Source of the DNA: Bettongia penicillata ogilbyi
Taxonomy: Eukaryota > Chordata > Mammalia > Diprotodontia > Potoroidae
DNA: 64,000 bases
NCBI GenBank assembly: GCA_023548195.1
Contig: JAJHZJ010000399.1
Span: 9,394,600 to 9,458,599, forward strand
Reading direction: 5' to 3'
In this document: piece after piece, positions 30,511 through 42,599 of the stretch
Position numbering within the stretch: the stretch's first letter is position 1
How the letters are laid out: every line of letters starts with the position of its first letter
Position numbers and translations under genes: made by a program
Notes under the pieces: model-generated
Told to the model about the DNA's origin: nothing
Database searches by the model: none
Seen by the model: the letters and a program-made list of their open reading frames with translations, nothing else

Positions 30511-30959
30511 TTCTTATATCTAAAAGTTAACACCTCAAAGATGATATAGGTCAACTTTCCTCTGGCCTTGTTTTTTTTTTTTTTTTCCAGTAGTGAAAAC
30601 CAAATGTTACAAGCATAGAGGGGGTGGGTGGGTGCTGGTAGTGGTGGTGGAGAGACAGCCTGTGTAAAGGCAGAGATGGGAGATGTCATGTTATATATCC
30701 TGTCTTCTGATAGGTGATTAAAAATGACCACAGTTAATCACATGGGATATGCACTACCTCAAACACTTTTACTTTTGCAAATCTGTCTTTCACCTTCCTC
30801 ATGTGGCAACAATCTAATTAGTAAGAAGAACAAGGAAATAAATAGGAAAAAGAAACTGACCTAAACAGCTGAGCCAGAACTCTCAGAAATGACCTTGATT
30901 TTCGTATCAGTCAGTATATTTTCCAGCATCAATTCCCACTGTACAACAGTTTTCACTAG

Positions 30960-31095
30960 AGAAAAGCCAAGCTCTGTCACTAGCTAAAATTGTGTGACTT
31001 TGGACCAGTTACTTATCTTTTCAGACTTCAGTATCTTCATCAGTAAAATAAGGGGGTTGACTCTAAGATCCTTTCCACCTTTAAAATTCTATAAT
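30960..31095 (+). mobile_element. MIR-like fragment
   Basis: GTGTGACTTTGGACCAGTTA, CTTCAGTATCTTCATCAGTA and TTGACTCTAAGATCCTTTCC. Confidence 0.6.
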
Positions 31096-32118
31096 TAATT
31101 ACTTTAAAATGCCATAACCATTCATTCTTTTAGGTCAGTTAGTAATTCAGTTTTTATTCACTTAATTTAGGATCTGTCCTCTACAGATGGATCCTCAAAA
31201 TTCTTAGGATTGAAAAAATAGAGCTGAGGATTTAGAGCTAGAAAGGACTTAAATTTTACCATGGGAAGACTGAAAGAAAGGTAAATGAAGGTAATTTGAT
31301 GAGCCAAATCTAGTACTCTTCCCATTACACCATGGTGCCTTATGTTAAGTTGTAGAAAACCAGTATTTTTTGTAGGAGGATTTTTCAGTTTCCTATTAAC
31401 ATAAAAGGCTGGAAGAAGTATACTAGATTCCTGGATAATTGACAATTTGCTAATTTGCTTAAATTACAAGCAAGAAAGCCTTCTCACCTAGACCAAGCAT
31501 GGCCTGTAACTAACACTTCCTGCATAGCTAGCTATCACAACGGCAAATGTATTAGAGGAATGCACCATTGGACTTGGCTATTCAAAATTATTCCATTTCC
31601 CCTAAATGTCTGCCATTGATAGTTTAAAAGTTAATAGCTAAAGTAAATAAATCAAATTCTTTTGCAGTGTGATCAGGCAATTGTCCAATTGCTAATTTCA
31701 GACTTTCAAAATGAGAGGAAAAGAGAAAGGAACTGGAAAGCAATTGAGACAAAATTCTAAACACTGCTTGGCAAGTTCCAGCACCTTAGCATAACATCAT
31801 GAATTAAGAAGCTAGTGACTACAGAGAAGAGCTGCATGGTTTTTAATGGATCTGACCTTTTTTAGAGTGTGACCAACTAACCTTAACGTTCCTTAAGGCC
31901 GAATGATGCAATTCAATAAGAAGGTGCCGAATGGCCTTTCACCTATGTGAAGCTAATCTGATGGACACAGCAATGAATGAGATCCATCCAATGCTGTCCT
32001 GGGAAGAGTAACAATGAGTGAACTAGCCTCCCTTGGAAAAGAGCAATGAGGAGAGCCAAAATCATTCTTCGATAAAATGGCCCAATTATTTGGAGCAATT
32101 ACTCTTCAGGAAAACTAA
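31096..32118. other. Repeat-poor intronic stretch, possible conserved noncoding sequence
   Basis: 31600-31990 has no recognised repeat and contains paired A/T homeodomain-type cores (CAATTGTCCAATTGCTAATT). No exon structure was seen. A regulatory role is only a guess. Confidence 0.3.
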
Positions 32119-32222
32119 AGATGGAGGGAAAGAGAGAAGAAGAGGAGGACAAAGAAAGAGGAAAAGGAGAGAGGGAGGGGGAGGGAAAAATGAGAGGGAG
32201 GGACAGAGGGAGAGAGAGAATA
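32119..32222 (+). repeat. GA/GGGA-rich homopurine tract
   Basis: About 100 bp almost wholly purine (GGAGGG, AGAGAG and GGGGGAGGG units). It gives low-complexity open frames on both strands that are not genes. Confidence 0.85.
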
Positions 32223-32924
32223 TGAGTGCACTCATGGTAGCCTAAAGCTTCCAACATGTTTATATGTAGTACTCTATGTATGGTAAACACTCCAAGAACT
32301 GGCTTGGGATCAACTGGAATTTTTGTTATTATTTGGCACTTCTGGAAATTTATAATATGATGATAAATGATCTTTGTTATGATGACATTAAGGCATTATG
32401 AAATTCAGGTTTGCCTTCTGAACCAACAAAAGATTATGTTTGGGACAGTTTTCATGTTATGTATTCTATTGTATTCAAATTCTCTAAAAATGGATAATTC
32501 ATGTAAGGTAATAACATTAATGCTATATAAAATACATCACTCCTCAACTATACTAGATAACAGTTTTCCATAACACAGTCAAGGTTCTTAATAATAATGC
32601 TCAGAGTTCACATGGTAAATCTAGATAGATGATCTTTTAGCAAGTGATGTCTACTATAAATTTAGAAGGAGTGATTATTTCTAGAATTTTTCAACAGTTT
32701 TAAGAATCCAAGTAATAAGACAGGCATTATGCCCATAAAAGGAAAAAAAACCCAAAGGATACTAGGATGAGTCAAATACAAATTTTTTTTTCCTCTCCTT
32801 TTTCCTCCTTAACCCTTTTGCAATTTAACACTACTGAGCTCTTTCTTGGGCCTCTCCTGATTTTCCTTCTACCTCTTTAACCAATCCTTCTTAGTCTTCT
32901 TTAACGGCCCCTTTTCTTCTGACT
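32223..32924. other. Unassigned intronic sequence
   Basis: AT-rich; nothing recognised. Confidence 0.4.
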
Positions 32925-33150
32925 GATCCCTTATATGACTTGGTGTCAGGAGAGACCTGGAATCAAATCCTGCCTCCAATACTAAGTAGTTGTGTGTGAA
33001 CATGGGCAAACCTCTTCTCCTCTCTAAGCCTCAATTTCCTTCCTGGTAAATGGAAGTACCAAGGATACCTAAGTAACAGAGATGCTGCAAAAACTAAATA
33101 AGAATGTATGGAAAGTACTTTGTAAACCTTAAAGCATGATATACATTTCA
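32925..33150 (+). mobile_element. MIR/THER1-like SINE
   Basis: AGACCTGGAATCAAATCCTG, AACATGGGCAAACCTCTTCT, AAGCCTCAATTTCCTTCCTG and AAGTACTTTGTAAACCTTAA. Confidence 0.65.
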
Positions 33151-33534
33151 GGTCTTCCTCTTTTCTCCTCTCTGTAATTGTTTTTCTTTGGCAATCAAAG
33201 GCATTGCAGGATTTTGACAGTCATCTATAAACAGGTAACTCCCAGTTCTCCATTTCCAGTACTTTGGACTGCTTTATGAGCTCAGGTTCACAAACCCAAA
33301 GCCCAGATAGATGGGTTAGCTTGATTAACATGGGACTCTTTGAGGACAGTGATGTCTTGATATGAATGCCTTTGTAGCACCACAGTCTCATATGATGGCT
33401 GGCCCATGGTAGGGGATCTAACAAATACTTGCTGGTTGGCTGAATGTTGGCTCTGCATGAAAGATCATTGCCTTCTTATATGCCTCCTCTTTCTTTTTCT
33501 GTTCCATTTCTATTCCCTCTGTGTGCTATGTTAA

Positions 33535-33660
33535 TGTTTTGGCTAGTGATTAAAGAGCTGACCTTGAAATTAGAAAGACCTTAAGGTTCGGGTCCTGCCT
33601 CTGACAAGTATTAGCTATGTGACCCTGAGCAAGTCACTTAACCTCAGTACCTTGTCAACT
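33535..33660 (+). mobile_element. SINE head fragment (MIR or marsupial tRNA SINE)
   Basis: GGTTCGGGTCCTGCCTCTGA, TAGCTATGTGACCCTGAGCA and AGTCACTTAACCTCAG. It is cut before the 3' body, so the family is ambiguous. Confidence 0.6.
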
Positions 33661-33739
33661 CTCTGCGGTTTTAACTTGCAGAGAAGTGCTGACTTATATT
33701 GGTAGAGGAGTTTCCTATACCAATTAAATCAAAGGTCTA

Positions 33740-34080
33740 GTCCCAATCCCTCTTTCACTTCTTCCTTTATTGCTCTCATATTTATCACTGCTATCAACAA
33801 ATTCATCTCCTTTGTTTCTAGTGCCCTTATTATCACCTGTTGAAACTGCATTACATTAGCCTTCCTTTAAGTCTTGCCACCTGTATTCTTCTTTCTCCCC
33901 TACTCCCAACCACTCTTGCACTACTACAAAAATAACTGTAGTGTACCCAAAAACATGATCATGTCACTTCTCTGCTCAAAAATCTTCAGTAGCTCCCTAT
34001 TACTTTCCTGGTAAAGTATACCTCTGCTTGGCATTTAAAGCGCACAAAATCTAGGTCTATTTACCTTTTTTTGATATTCT
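33740..34080 (+). mobile_element. LINE L2 fragment
   Basis: TGTTGAAACTGCATTACATT, GATCATGTCACTTCTCTGCT, CAGTAGCTCCCTATTACTTT and TTGGCATTTAAAGCGCACAA. These blocks also occur in the L2 copy at 35.8-36.0 kb. Confidence 0.65.
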
Positions 34081-34084
34081 TATC

Positions 34085-34245
34085 TCACATCTAGGTGGCA
34101 GACAGAGTGCTGGGCCTAGAGGAAGGAAGACCTGAGTTCAAATACTGTCCTAGACACTTACTAGCTGTGGGATGCTTGACAAGTTCCTTGTAAAAGAAAA
34201 CCTTAAAGCATCATGCTAAAATATTAGCTATTATTACTCTGTAGT
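34085..34245 (+). mobile_element. Marsupial tRNA-derived SINE (short)
   Basis: CTAGGTGGCAGACAGAGTGC, GGGCCTAGAGGAAGGAAGAC, CTGAGTTCAAATACTG and TTACTAGCTGTGGGATGC, then a MIR-like TTAGCTATTATTA end. Confidence 0.65.
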
Positions 34246-34410
34246 AATTAATATTTATTAAGTGCCTGTGTATAAGGGTGCTTGGGATACAAATATTTAG
34301 AGGAAACAGACCTGGCCCTTAAGAAGGTCACATTGTACTGAGAGAATCCAACAGAACCCAATCATAAGGCTAAGCACATAGGAGATACTCAATAATTACT
34401 TATTGATTTG
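34246..34410 (+). repeat. Dispersed 'TTTATTAAGT' family fragment
   Basis: ATATTTATTAAGTGCCTGTG, GCTTGGGATACAAAT and CCTTAAGAAGGTCACATTGT, followed by an L2-like GAGATACTCAATAATTACTT end. Confidence 0.5.
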
Positions 34411-34689
34411 AAACCTATTAATTATCCAAGGGTTAGTCATTTTCCCCTCTAGACCGGACTAAAATTCATGAGTCTCCAGGAAAGGCTGACTCCAGGAAAT
34501 TTTGGTGGCCATAGAGAAGGATCTATTGGAATGACTTAGCAATTGTCTGGCTACGTCAGCACAGATGTTTTATACCTCTGAATGTTATTCCAAAGAATTT
34601 AAGCTTGTATTAACATGTCCTGAGTGGAGAAAAAAAAGCTAGGAAAAGATTGTAAAAAGATTGTCTTTCCTACTCTATTCTGCCAAAGT

Positions 34690-34850
34690 TTCATGGAATT
34701 TTGGAGTTGGACAGAACCTTAGATAACATCAACTTATATCCTCCATTTTGAGAACGAGGAAGCTGAGGGAGAGAGGGGTCAAATGATTACTCAAAGGAGG
34801 CTTGGGGCAAAAGTGAATCTTACCTTAGTGCTTTCTTCACCATATTAAGC
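34690..34850 (-). mobile_element. MIR/THER1-like SINE
   Basis: TGGAATTTTGGAGTTGGACA, CCTCCATTTTGAGAACGAGG and AAGCTGAGGGAGAGAGGGGT. Confidence 0.55.
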
Positions 34851-35639
34851 TGCCTTTTCTGGAAAATTCTGAGAGCTTATCGATCCCTGCTTACATTATC
34901 AGTCATGGTCCAGGGCAGAGGTCCAAACCTGCCTACCCTCATTAAAACACCAAAACAACCAGCTCATTCTCACTGTCTTAAGAACAATAAAAACTCCTTC
35001 CAAATTGCAACGATCCCACTTCTTAAGGATAAAGTCATAATCCTAACGTTTTACTGAAAGCTCTAAGGGAGTGGTTTGGCGCTTGGAAACATATTGAGTC
35101 AGCAGAGGCCCTGGATACTTCATTATGTCATCATATCTAGGCTGAGCTGGGAACAGCAAAGTTAAGTACTAAACACAGGAATTAAGGTAAATATGCCCAA
35201 GAATTCTTGGGTTTTCATTATCCTAATCAGAGCATCAAAAGTCACAGTATTTCAAGTTGCATTCAATTATGGGTAAACATAAACTGCTCAATCAGCTTCA
35301 TTTGTAGAGTAAGATATTAAACATACAAGCATCTTTGCAGCCCTCTCTATTTTCTCCTTCTCTTCTATCTCCCGCCACTTCCTTAAGGAAAAGAAAAATA
35401 AAACTCCTGTAACAAATATGTAAAACAAATAAGCAAAATCAAATTTCTTACACTGATTATGTTCCAATATTGTATGTCTCCATCTGTCTCCTGAATCCAC
35501 TCTATCTCTTTCAGGAATAGGGCATATTTCATTATAAGTCTGGAATCATGGTTAGTCTTGTCTTGATCAGGGACTTATTTTTCTCTCAAACTCCATTCTC
35601 TTTCTAACTTCCCTATTTCTGTTGAGGATAGCACTATCC
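34851..35639. other. Unassigned intronic sequence
   Basis: No gene or nameable repeat was recognised. Confidence 0.35.
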
Positions 35640-36435
35640 TTCTATATACCCAAGTTTTCAACCCAGTAGCTATCCTTGACATGCTCCTCTCCTTTACAGC
35701 TCACAGGCATTTGCTTAGTCCACCACCATAATATATTTTGCATCTATTGCATTCTTTTCCCTCACATGACTGCAAGCCTAGTTTAAATAGGTTCTTATAA
35801 CCTTTTACCTAGCCTCACTGCAATAGTCTCCTAATTGGTCTCCTTCCCTCTAGTCTTTCCCCTCTTTTATCTGTCTTCCATACCACTGGGAAATTTTGAA
35901 TGTGTCTAACCATGTTGCTCCTCAGATCAAGCAACACGGGCTCCCTCTTGGCTTTAGAATAAAATATAAACACTGCTGAGTTTTCAAATGTCTCACAAAG
36001 TGGCTCCAGTCTACCTTTCCAGGCTTATTGTATATTATTCCCTTTTGCACAGTCTTCCATCCAGGCAAATTGCCCTTCTTTCTTAGACATGACTCTCCAT
36101 TTTCTATCTGTCTTTTAAGAAGCTAACCTCAGTAAATCATTGCCTTTCTATCTCCATCTCTTAGAATCAGAATCTTTTTGTTTCTTTTAAAGCTCAGATC
36201 AAGTTACATCCTTCAAGAAACCTTGTTCCTCTAGCAAGGTGTCCAATAATTGCCTTGTATTTATTTTGCATATATTAATGTGTTCATTTTCCCTCACCCA
36301 AGTAAGAAGTAATGTCTTTAAAGTCAGACACTGTTCCTTTGTGCGTGTCTGTGTGTGTGCATTTCTATCCCCAGCCCCTAGCATAATGCTCAGTACACAG
36401 TAGGAACTTAATAAAGGTTAGTTGACTAACTGATT
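35640..36435 (+). mobile_element. LINE L2 3' end, long copy
   Basis: GCAATAGTCTCCTAATTGGT, CTAACCATGTTGCTCCTCAG, ATAAAATATAAACACTGCTG, CAGTCTACCTTTCCAGGCTT, AAGCTCAGATCAAGTTACAT, TTCAAGAAACCTTGTTCCTC and a terminal AGCATAATGCTCAGTACACA and TTAATAAAGG: almost 800 bp in L2 order. Confidence 0.75.
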
Positions 36436-36914
36436 ACATATGCCCTTGATGGTATGCATATACCTTATATATACCACTTCTTGAAGTTTTAGTTCCAACA
36501 CATGCATTGATATTTCCATGAAACTGTTGTTAAATCTCCCTTTATCAAAAAAAATACCATTTTAAAAGCAAAAAAATGTAAAATTCAAAGAATTCCATTA
36601 ATCATTTTTAATAAGAATAGACTAATAAAAATTCCAAAGACAAATATGCTCCAAATCAGGCAAGTTCCAACAAAGTCTCTTTTCCTATATAGTGCATTTT
36701 TGAATAATTTGTCAGAAACTTGATGACTGTAGAAGCTACACACAATTCATGGTAACTGTACATTTAACATAGTCTATTGGTATGATAAAATAACATTTGT
36801 GTACAACAAAATAAGCAATACATAAACAAGTTATTTATATATTTATATATAAAACAAGCTATTTTAGCTGGTCGGTAGTAGATTCCAGCATGACAAAAGT
36901 GTACATGTTACCTA
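36436..36914. other. Unassigned AT-rich sequence
   Basis: Nothing recognised. Confidence 0.4.
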
Positions 36915-37175
36915 GTAGCATGGTATAGTGGGGAGGATACTCAGTTTGGAATTACAGGTTCTAACTTCAAATCTGGGTTCTGCCGCCTTATCAATGTGAC
37001 CTCCAGCAGCCTCAGTTTTTTCTCATCTGTAAAATGAAAGAATTGAACTAAGAGGGTTGTAACCCCATTTTGGGTTGTGATCCCCACAGTTTAAGAAGCG
37101 CTGAAGGGGTCACAAGTGAAAAAGTTTAAGAAGCAGTGAACTAGATGATCTCTAAGGTTCCTTCCTACTTTATAT
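36915..37175 (+). mobile_element. MIR split by a short hAT-like insertion
   Basis: The MIR reads GTATAGTGGGGAGGATACTC, AAATCTGGGTTCTGCCGCCT and CTCATCTGTAAAATGAAAGAATTGAACTAA. It is interrupted and resumes GAACTAGATGATCTCTAAGG. Confidence 0.65.
37052..37136. mobile_element. hAT-like miniature fragment inside the MIR
   Basis: About 85 bp with GTGATCCCCACAGTTTAAGA and a second AAAAAGTTTAAGAAGCAGTG, the reverse complement of a hAT-type CAGTGCTTCTTAAACTTTTT end. Flanking 8-mers TGAACTAA (37044-37051) and TGAACTAG (37137-37144) match in 7 of 8 bases. The exact ends are ambiguous by about 2 bp. Confidence 0.5.
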
Positions 37176-37390
37176 GTATGATTTTTTTGATCCATTATTC
37201 TTTGATCCATGGTCTCAACCAAAGGTCATTAAGCAAAGTAAGGGATTTGTTTATACTTGTACTAACTAGCTTCAAAAAAAAGAGTATAAAGTTGTGACTG
37301 TGGCCATTAATAAAAGACAGTACTTCCACAAATGCTTGTTTCCTAAGTTTCAAATTTCACTAGGTTTTAAATTCCTAGAGAACTCTAGAG

Positions 37391-39460
37391 TTAACTAAAA
37401 TTTAATGGAAATAATTAATAACTTCAGCAAAGTAGCAAACTATAAGATAAATCTAAATAAATAATCAACATTTCTACATATAACCAACAAAATAAGATAG
37501 GGAGGAGCTAGAAAGAGAAATTCCATTACAAATAAAACTACACAAGCTATAAAATAGTTGGGGGTATATCTGCCAAGACTCACCCAAGAGACTATATGAA
37601 TATATGACTACAAAACACTTATTGAAGAAATAACAATAGACCTGACTAGAAAAACATTAATTGCTCTTGGATTGGTTGAGCCAATATAATAAATATGACA
37701 ATACTACCCAAGTTAATTTACTTATTCACTACTATAGTAAACACCCAAAAGCATATTTTACAAGACTAGAAAAATAATAATAAAATAGACATAATGGGAC
37801 AAAGGGTAAAAAAAATCTCTAGAGCAATAATGGGGAAAAAAGTGAGAAGGAAAATAAAATGCGCGCATGTATGTGTATATCAGTACCAGACCTCAAATTA
37901 TATTATAAAGCATCAATTAGTGAAATGATTTGTTACAAGTTAAAAAAGAGATGTCAATAAATAGAACACACAAAAATAAATTAACATAATGGCATAGTGT
38001 TTGATAAACTAAAAGACCCCTATTACTGGGGGAAAGACTCACTATTTACCAAAAACTGCTGGGCAATCTGATAGAAATTAAGTATAGACCAACTCTTCAC
38101 ACAATACAGGATAGACTCCAAATAGTTTATCTAGATTTAAAGGTAATATCATAAACAAATTAAGAGTAAGGAAAAAATTACCTTTCAGATCTGTGGATCT
38201 GAACAAAGAGTTTGTGATTAAATGAGAGGTAGAGAGCAACACAAAAGATAAAACAGACAATTCTGGAAAAAATTTTTGAACAAACTAAAAATATAGTAAA
38301 AATGGGAAGGGAAACATGATAGGAAGAAAAACTTTGTAACAAATTTTTCTGATTAAGATTTTATTTCCAAAATGCATAAGACTGGCCTCAGATACTTACT
38401 AGTTGTGTGATGCTGGGCAAGTTCCTTAACTTTGCCTCAGTTTCCTCAATTGTAAAATTGGGATAATAATAGCATTTACTTCCCAAGGTGATTATGAAGA
38501 TCTAATGAGATAATATTTTTAAAGCACTTAGAATGACACCTGGCATACAGTAAATACTATATAATTGTTGGCTATTATTATTATTATTAAGATTTATAAG
38601 ACTAAGAGTTATATTACCTATCAGCCAAATAGACAAAGGACTTTGAATAGGCAGTTTTCAAAGGAAGAATTTTCAAGCTACCAAGAAACGTGAAAAAATG
38701 TGCTGAGTCACTTCACACCTATCAGATTGTCAAAGATGACAAAAGAGGAAAATGGCAAATGTTGGCAAGACTGTGGAAGAATAGGTAGGTACATTAGTGT
38801 ATTACTAGTGGAACTGTGTACTGGTCTTGTTATTATGGAAAGACACTTGGAAATATTCACAGAAAATTACCAAAATTGTGAATACTCTTTGACCTAGATA
38901 TATTACTACTAGGTCTATACCCCAAGGAAGTCAAAGGAGAAAAAGGATCTATACAAACAAAAATATTTTTTTTAACCACTCTTTCTGTAGTAGCCACAAA
39001 TTGGAAACTAAAGGGGTATCTTCCTGTTGGAGAATTAATTGTAGTATATGCATATAATACAATATTATGAGGTCTAAAGAAATGATCAAAAGGACAATTT
39101 CACAGGAAACTGGAAAGATTTCTATGAATGGATCAGAGCAAAGTGAACAGAACTGGGAAGAAGCTTATATAAGGACAATAACATTATAAAGAAAAATAAT
39201 TTTGAAAGACTTTAGATCTCTGATCAAGGCAATGATAAATCATGAATTCAAAAGAAGGAAGATAAAACTCATTTCCTCCCAGAAAGATGAACTTAAAATG
39301 CAGAAAAAGACATGTTTTCAGACATGGATAATGTAGGAGTTTGTTGTGCTGGACTATGCAGTTTTTCTCTTTTTTTTTTTCATTTTGCTCAGCTGTGGTG
39401 GAGATCAATTAAAATGTTTATTAATTAAAATAGTAAAAATAAGGTATTTTTTAAAAATTC
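37391..39460 (+). mobile_element. Degenerate L1 ORF2 C-terminal half and 3'UTR
   Basis: CTATAAGATAAATCTAAATA and CTACATATAACCAACAAAAT correspond to the L1 reverse-transcriptase segment KINxxKS..LYTNNK. Then come the ATTGCTCTTGGATTGGTTGA, CAGACCTCAAATTATATTAT and CACACCTATCAGATTGTCAA blocks and a 3' end with GTTGTGCTGGACTATGCAG. Stops and frameshifts are frequent. The reverse transcriptase is not functional. A MIR-like SINE interrupts it at about 38383-38590. Confidence 0.72.
38383..38590 (+). mobile_element. MIR/THER1-like SINE nested in L1
   Basis: GCCTCAGATACTTACTAGTT, GATGCTGGGCAAGTTCCTTA, CTCAGTTTCCTCAATTGTAA, AAAGCACTTAGAATGACACC and a TTATTATTATTATTA end. L1 text lies on both sides. 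Confidence 0.72.
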
Positions 39461-41009
39461 ACACCAGATAATGTATCATGATTGTATCTTAATACAGTCT
39501 GGTGACCATAGATTAAAGACAGTCTAGTGAGCGAGCTTTAATGAGAGCACCTCAGGAAATAGTCCATTATATTTGTAATTGCCTTACTTGAATTTATCTG
39601 GTGAGTAGCTTTTAAAATATTCCTGAAAACTGATCCTGCAATCAAAATATTGTAATTTCTCTGATGAAGTTTTAAAGAAAGCAAACATTTCAATCAGGTA
39701 AAAGGCAAGAGACCATGGAAAAATGAAAATGAGGGTAACTACATCAGACATTAAAGACTCCAACATGCTGCTGACAACCGAACTGATGTTTTTGGCTAAG
39801 AAGAATCAATTTAACAGCTAGAGGGTTAAAAAAAGACAGTTCATGAAAATCACTTTCACAGACACTCCAAACAAGGCTTGAGGTTTCTCTTTTCTAAAGT
39901 TCTAAGGTTTCTCTTTTCTAAACTGGGCTTATAAATATAATTGCATGGATATAGAAGAAGCATAGAGTAATGATGTTTCTCAGGCTGTTGATGTGCCAAG
40001 ATGGTTATAAAACTTTCATATTCTATTAGCCTACTATGTTATGCAGGGTATACAACAGGGGTTGAATAAATGCTTACTGAATTGATTCATAGTATTTATC
40101 ATTCTACATGCTTAGATATTCTTAATAACTTCTGAGATCCATTTAAACATATATTAAAATCCCTCAGGTAAAAATCTTGACTAAATCAAATAGTTAAAAA
40201 AATACCTTTTTGTTAAGTCATCAGTCTCACAGTATATTGTCTAGTCAGTACTTCATCATTGAACTATGTATGATGTTTTATCCTGGGGGAAGATATGTAG
40301 TCATTTGTAGCCTAGTGGATTATTATTTGAGATGCCCACAGGATCTATCACCCACGGAGGATTTACAGGGAGCTATGAAAGAGATTGGCACAGGATGGAA
40401 AGGCATGGTGGAGCTTTCTCCTTGCATAGGCACTTATTCAATCACAGATCAATTAAAGCATCTAATGATAACAGGAATTACTTTATTCGACTTCCTTTTT
40501 GAAGTCAACAACTGTTATTCCAGAGAAAGCTGAGACTTGATCAAAACAGCTTAATAATTAGAGGAAAAGTTGGCACCCTTGCTCATCTAATGAATGTTAT
40601 GTCAGCTTTTTTGTTTTAACAACCAAGCAAGTAAGATGAGTTCATGTAAGTATCATTAGTAAATCATAAATATTTATTAATCATCTACTGTATGCAAGGC
40701 ATGGTACTAGGTGCTGAAACCATAAGATAAAATGAGACAAAATTCCTGCATTCCAGGAACCTTCCTGAACAATAAATCACTTGGAGCATATTGTTTAAAT
40801 CTCATTTTAGCCAGCAGCTTATAGACATGAAGACTGGGTACTTTTAAATCTAGAACCAGAACAAGGCATTTTTGTATTCTAGGCAAGGCTTAAAAATTAT
40901 ATCCCCAGCATGTTGCCTATTCAGTGATGTAGCAATGTGACTTATGACAAAATAAAAGTTATGAAGAGTGGAATTTTCTGGTATTAAAAACGTTATTTAA
41001 ATGTCCATT
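39461..41009. other. Mostly unassigned sequence with one dispersed-family fragment
   Basis: 40655-40775 carries AATATTTATTAATCATCTAC, GCAAGGCATGGTACTAGGTG and TTCCTGCATTCCAGGAACC, the dispersed family seen at 18.4 and 61.1 kb. The 107-codon frame at 40210-40533 has no known domain. I see no gene. Confidence 0.4.
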
Positions 41010-41026
41010 TAAAATACTCATGTTTG

Positions 41027-41623
41027 GTATGAAAATCTATCTTACACTACAGGAAAGTAGGGGAGAAGGGGACAAGTGGGGTAAGGGGATGATAGAAGGG
41101 AGGGCACATGGGAGGAGGGAGTGATTAGAAGTATACACTCTTGGGGAGGGAAAAGGTCTAAAGAGAGAATAGAATAAATGGGAGGCAGGAAAGGATGGAG
41201 GGAAATATAATTAGTCTTATACAACATGACTATTAAGGAAGTCATTTGCAAAACTACACGTACATAACTTACATTGAATTGCTTGCCTTCTCAGTGGGGA
41301 TGGGTGGGGAGGGAGGAAGGGAGAGAAGTTGAAACTCAAAAGTTTTAGGAACAAATGGTGAGAACTGCTTTTACATGTGACTGGGAAATAAGAAATACAG
41401 GTAATGGATTATAGAAATCTATTTTGCCCTATAAGAAAAGAGAGAAGATGAGGATAAGGGAAGGGAGGGGTGTGACAGAAGGGAGGGCAGATTGGGGGAA
41501 GGGGTAATCAGAATGCAAGGCATTTTGGGATAGGGAGAAGGGAGAGATAAGGAGAAAATTTGGAATTCAAAATCTTGTGGAAATGAGTGTTGAAAACTAA
41601 AAATAAATAAAGAGGAAAAAACA
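41027..41623 (+). mobile_element. 5'-truncated HAL1-like element (copy 3)
   Basis: 597 bp holding only the 3' region: unit A from 41031 (GAAAATCTATCTTACACTAC), unit B from about 41415 (AGAAATCTATTTTGCCCTAT) and the end TGTTGAAAACTAAAAATAAA. The flanks TAAAATACTCATGTTTG (41010-41026) and TAAAATACCCATGTTTG (41624-41640) differ at one of 17 bases. This fixes both ends and shows target-primed reverse transcription with 5' truncation. Confidence 0.8.
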
Positions 41624-41710
41624 TAAAATACCCATGTTTGTGTGTCTCTCCCCCAAACCCCTCTCAGGTATGTTTTGCACTCTGGGTAGCTGTCTATCTT
41701 GCTTATATAA

Positions 41711-41985
41711 CTAGAGGCAGCTGGGTGGTTCAGTAAGTAGACTGCTGGACTTGGGAGTCATGAAGATCCAAGTTAAAGTCTGGACAAACCCTTAACTAGT
41801 TGTGTGACCTTGGGCAAATCCCTTAACCACTGTATGCCTCAGTTTCCTCATCTGTAAAATAAGAACAATAATAGCACCTACCTCCCAGGGTTGTTGAGAG
41901 TACCAAGTGAGAGAATATTTCTAAAGTACTCTATAAACCTTAAAACCCTATATACATGCGAGCTGCTACTATTATTATCCTCTAG
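41711..41985 (+). mobile_element. Marsupial SINE with MIR-type 3' body
   Basis: GAGGCAGCTGGGTGGTTCAG, CTTGGGAGTCATGAAGATCC, TGTGTGACCTTGGGCAAATC and CCTCAGTTTCCTCATCTGTA, then AGCACCTACCTCCCAGGGTT and a CTACTATTATTATC end. It has the tRNA-SINE head but the MIR/THER1 tail. Confidence 0.78.
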
Positions 41986-42599
41986 TTGCTAATTAGTGTT
42001 TATGCTGTTTTTGCACAGAGCTTGTGTGTATGCTTTTACTGTGCATACCCCTTAGAAAATGGAATTTTTTGATTCTCATTATTGCAGAGTTGGAAATGAA
42101 AAAGGCATAGAAATGAAAGGGCAGATTCAAGTGCGATGGCATAAGGTGTTGGAAAGATGTTGTAGAGATCTGACTTAATAGAAAGTCTGTTATCTTCCTG
42201 AGGAAGGTACCAGGGACGTAACAGAGCATGTCCAAGACATCAAACTTGATAGTCCTCCCTTCTGGTGCTTTAGATTTGAAGTCAATTAGTTCAGACCCTA
42301 CCCACTCCATTGGGTTCATCTGCCTCTTCTCACTTTACAGTACTTACTGCCCCTTGACAAAACACAAGTATTCACCCTATCTCCTGCAGTATATTTCCCT
42401 CTTTGTGTGTGTGTGTGTGTGTGTGTGTGTAAACTTGGCCTTAGAGTATGAAGGAGACTGCTTGGAGAACAGAGGTCTTACCACGGGCTATGATCCATAG
42501 CAATGAGTGTCCTCCCTCACCAACTTAAACATGGCTGCCTCCAATCAGTGATAGACTTCCTTCTACCCTTTCACCAAAGGCTTTATTTTTCACCTCTAT
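41986..42599. other. Unassigned sequence with a (GT)n
   Basis: No gene. A (GT)13 tract lies at about 42405-42430. The 42228-42500 frame reads through it and is not a gene. Confidence 0.4.

Noticed and set aside
40210..40533. 107-codon plus-strand frame
   Set aside because: No domain and no splice context; typical length for chance frames in 64 kb.
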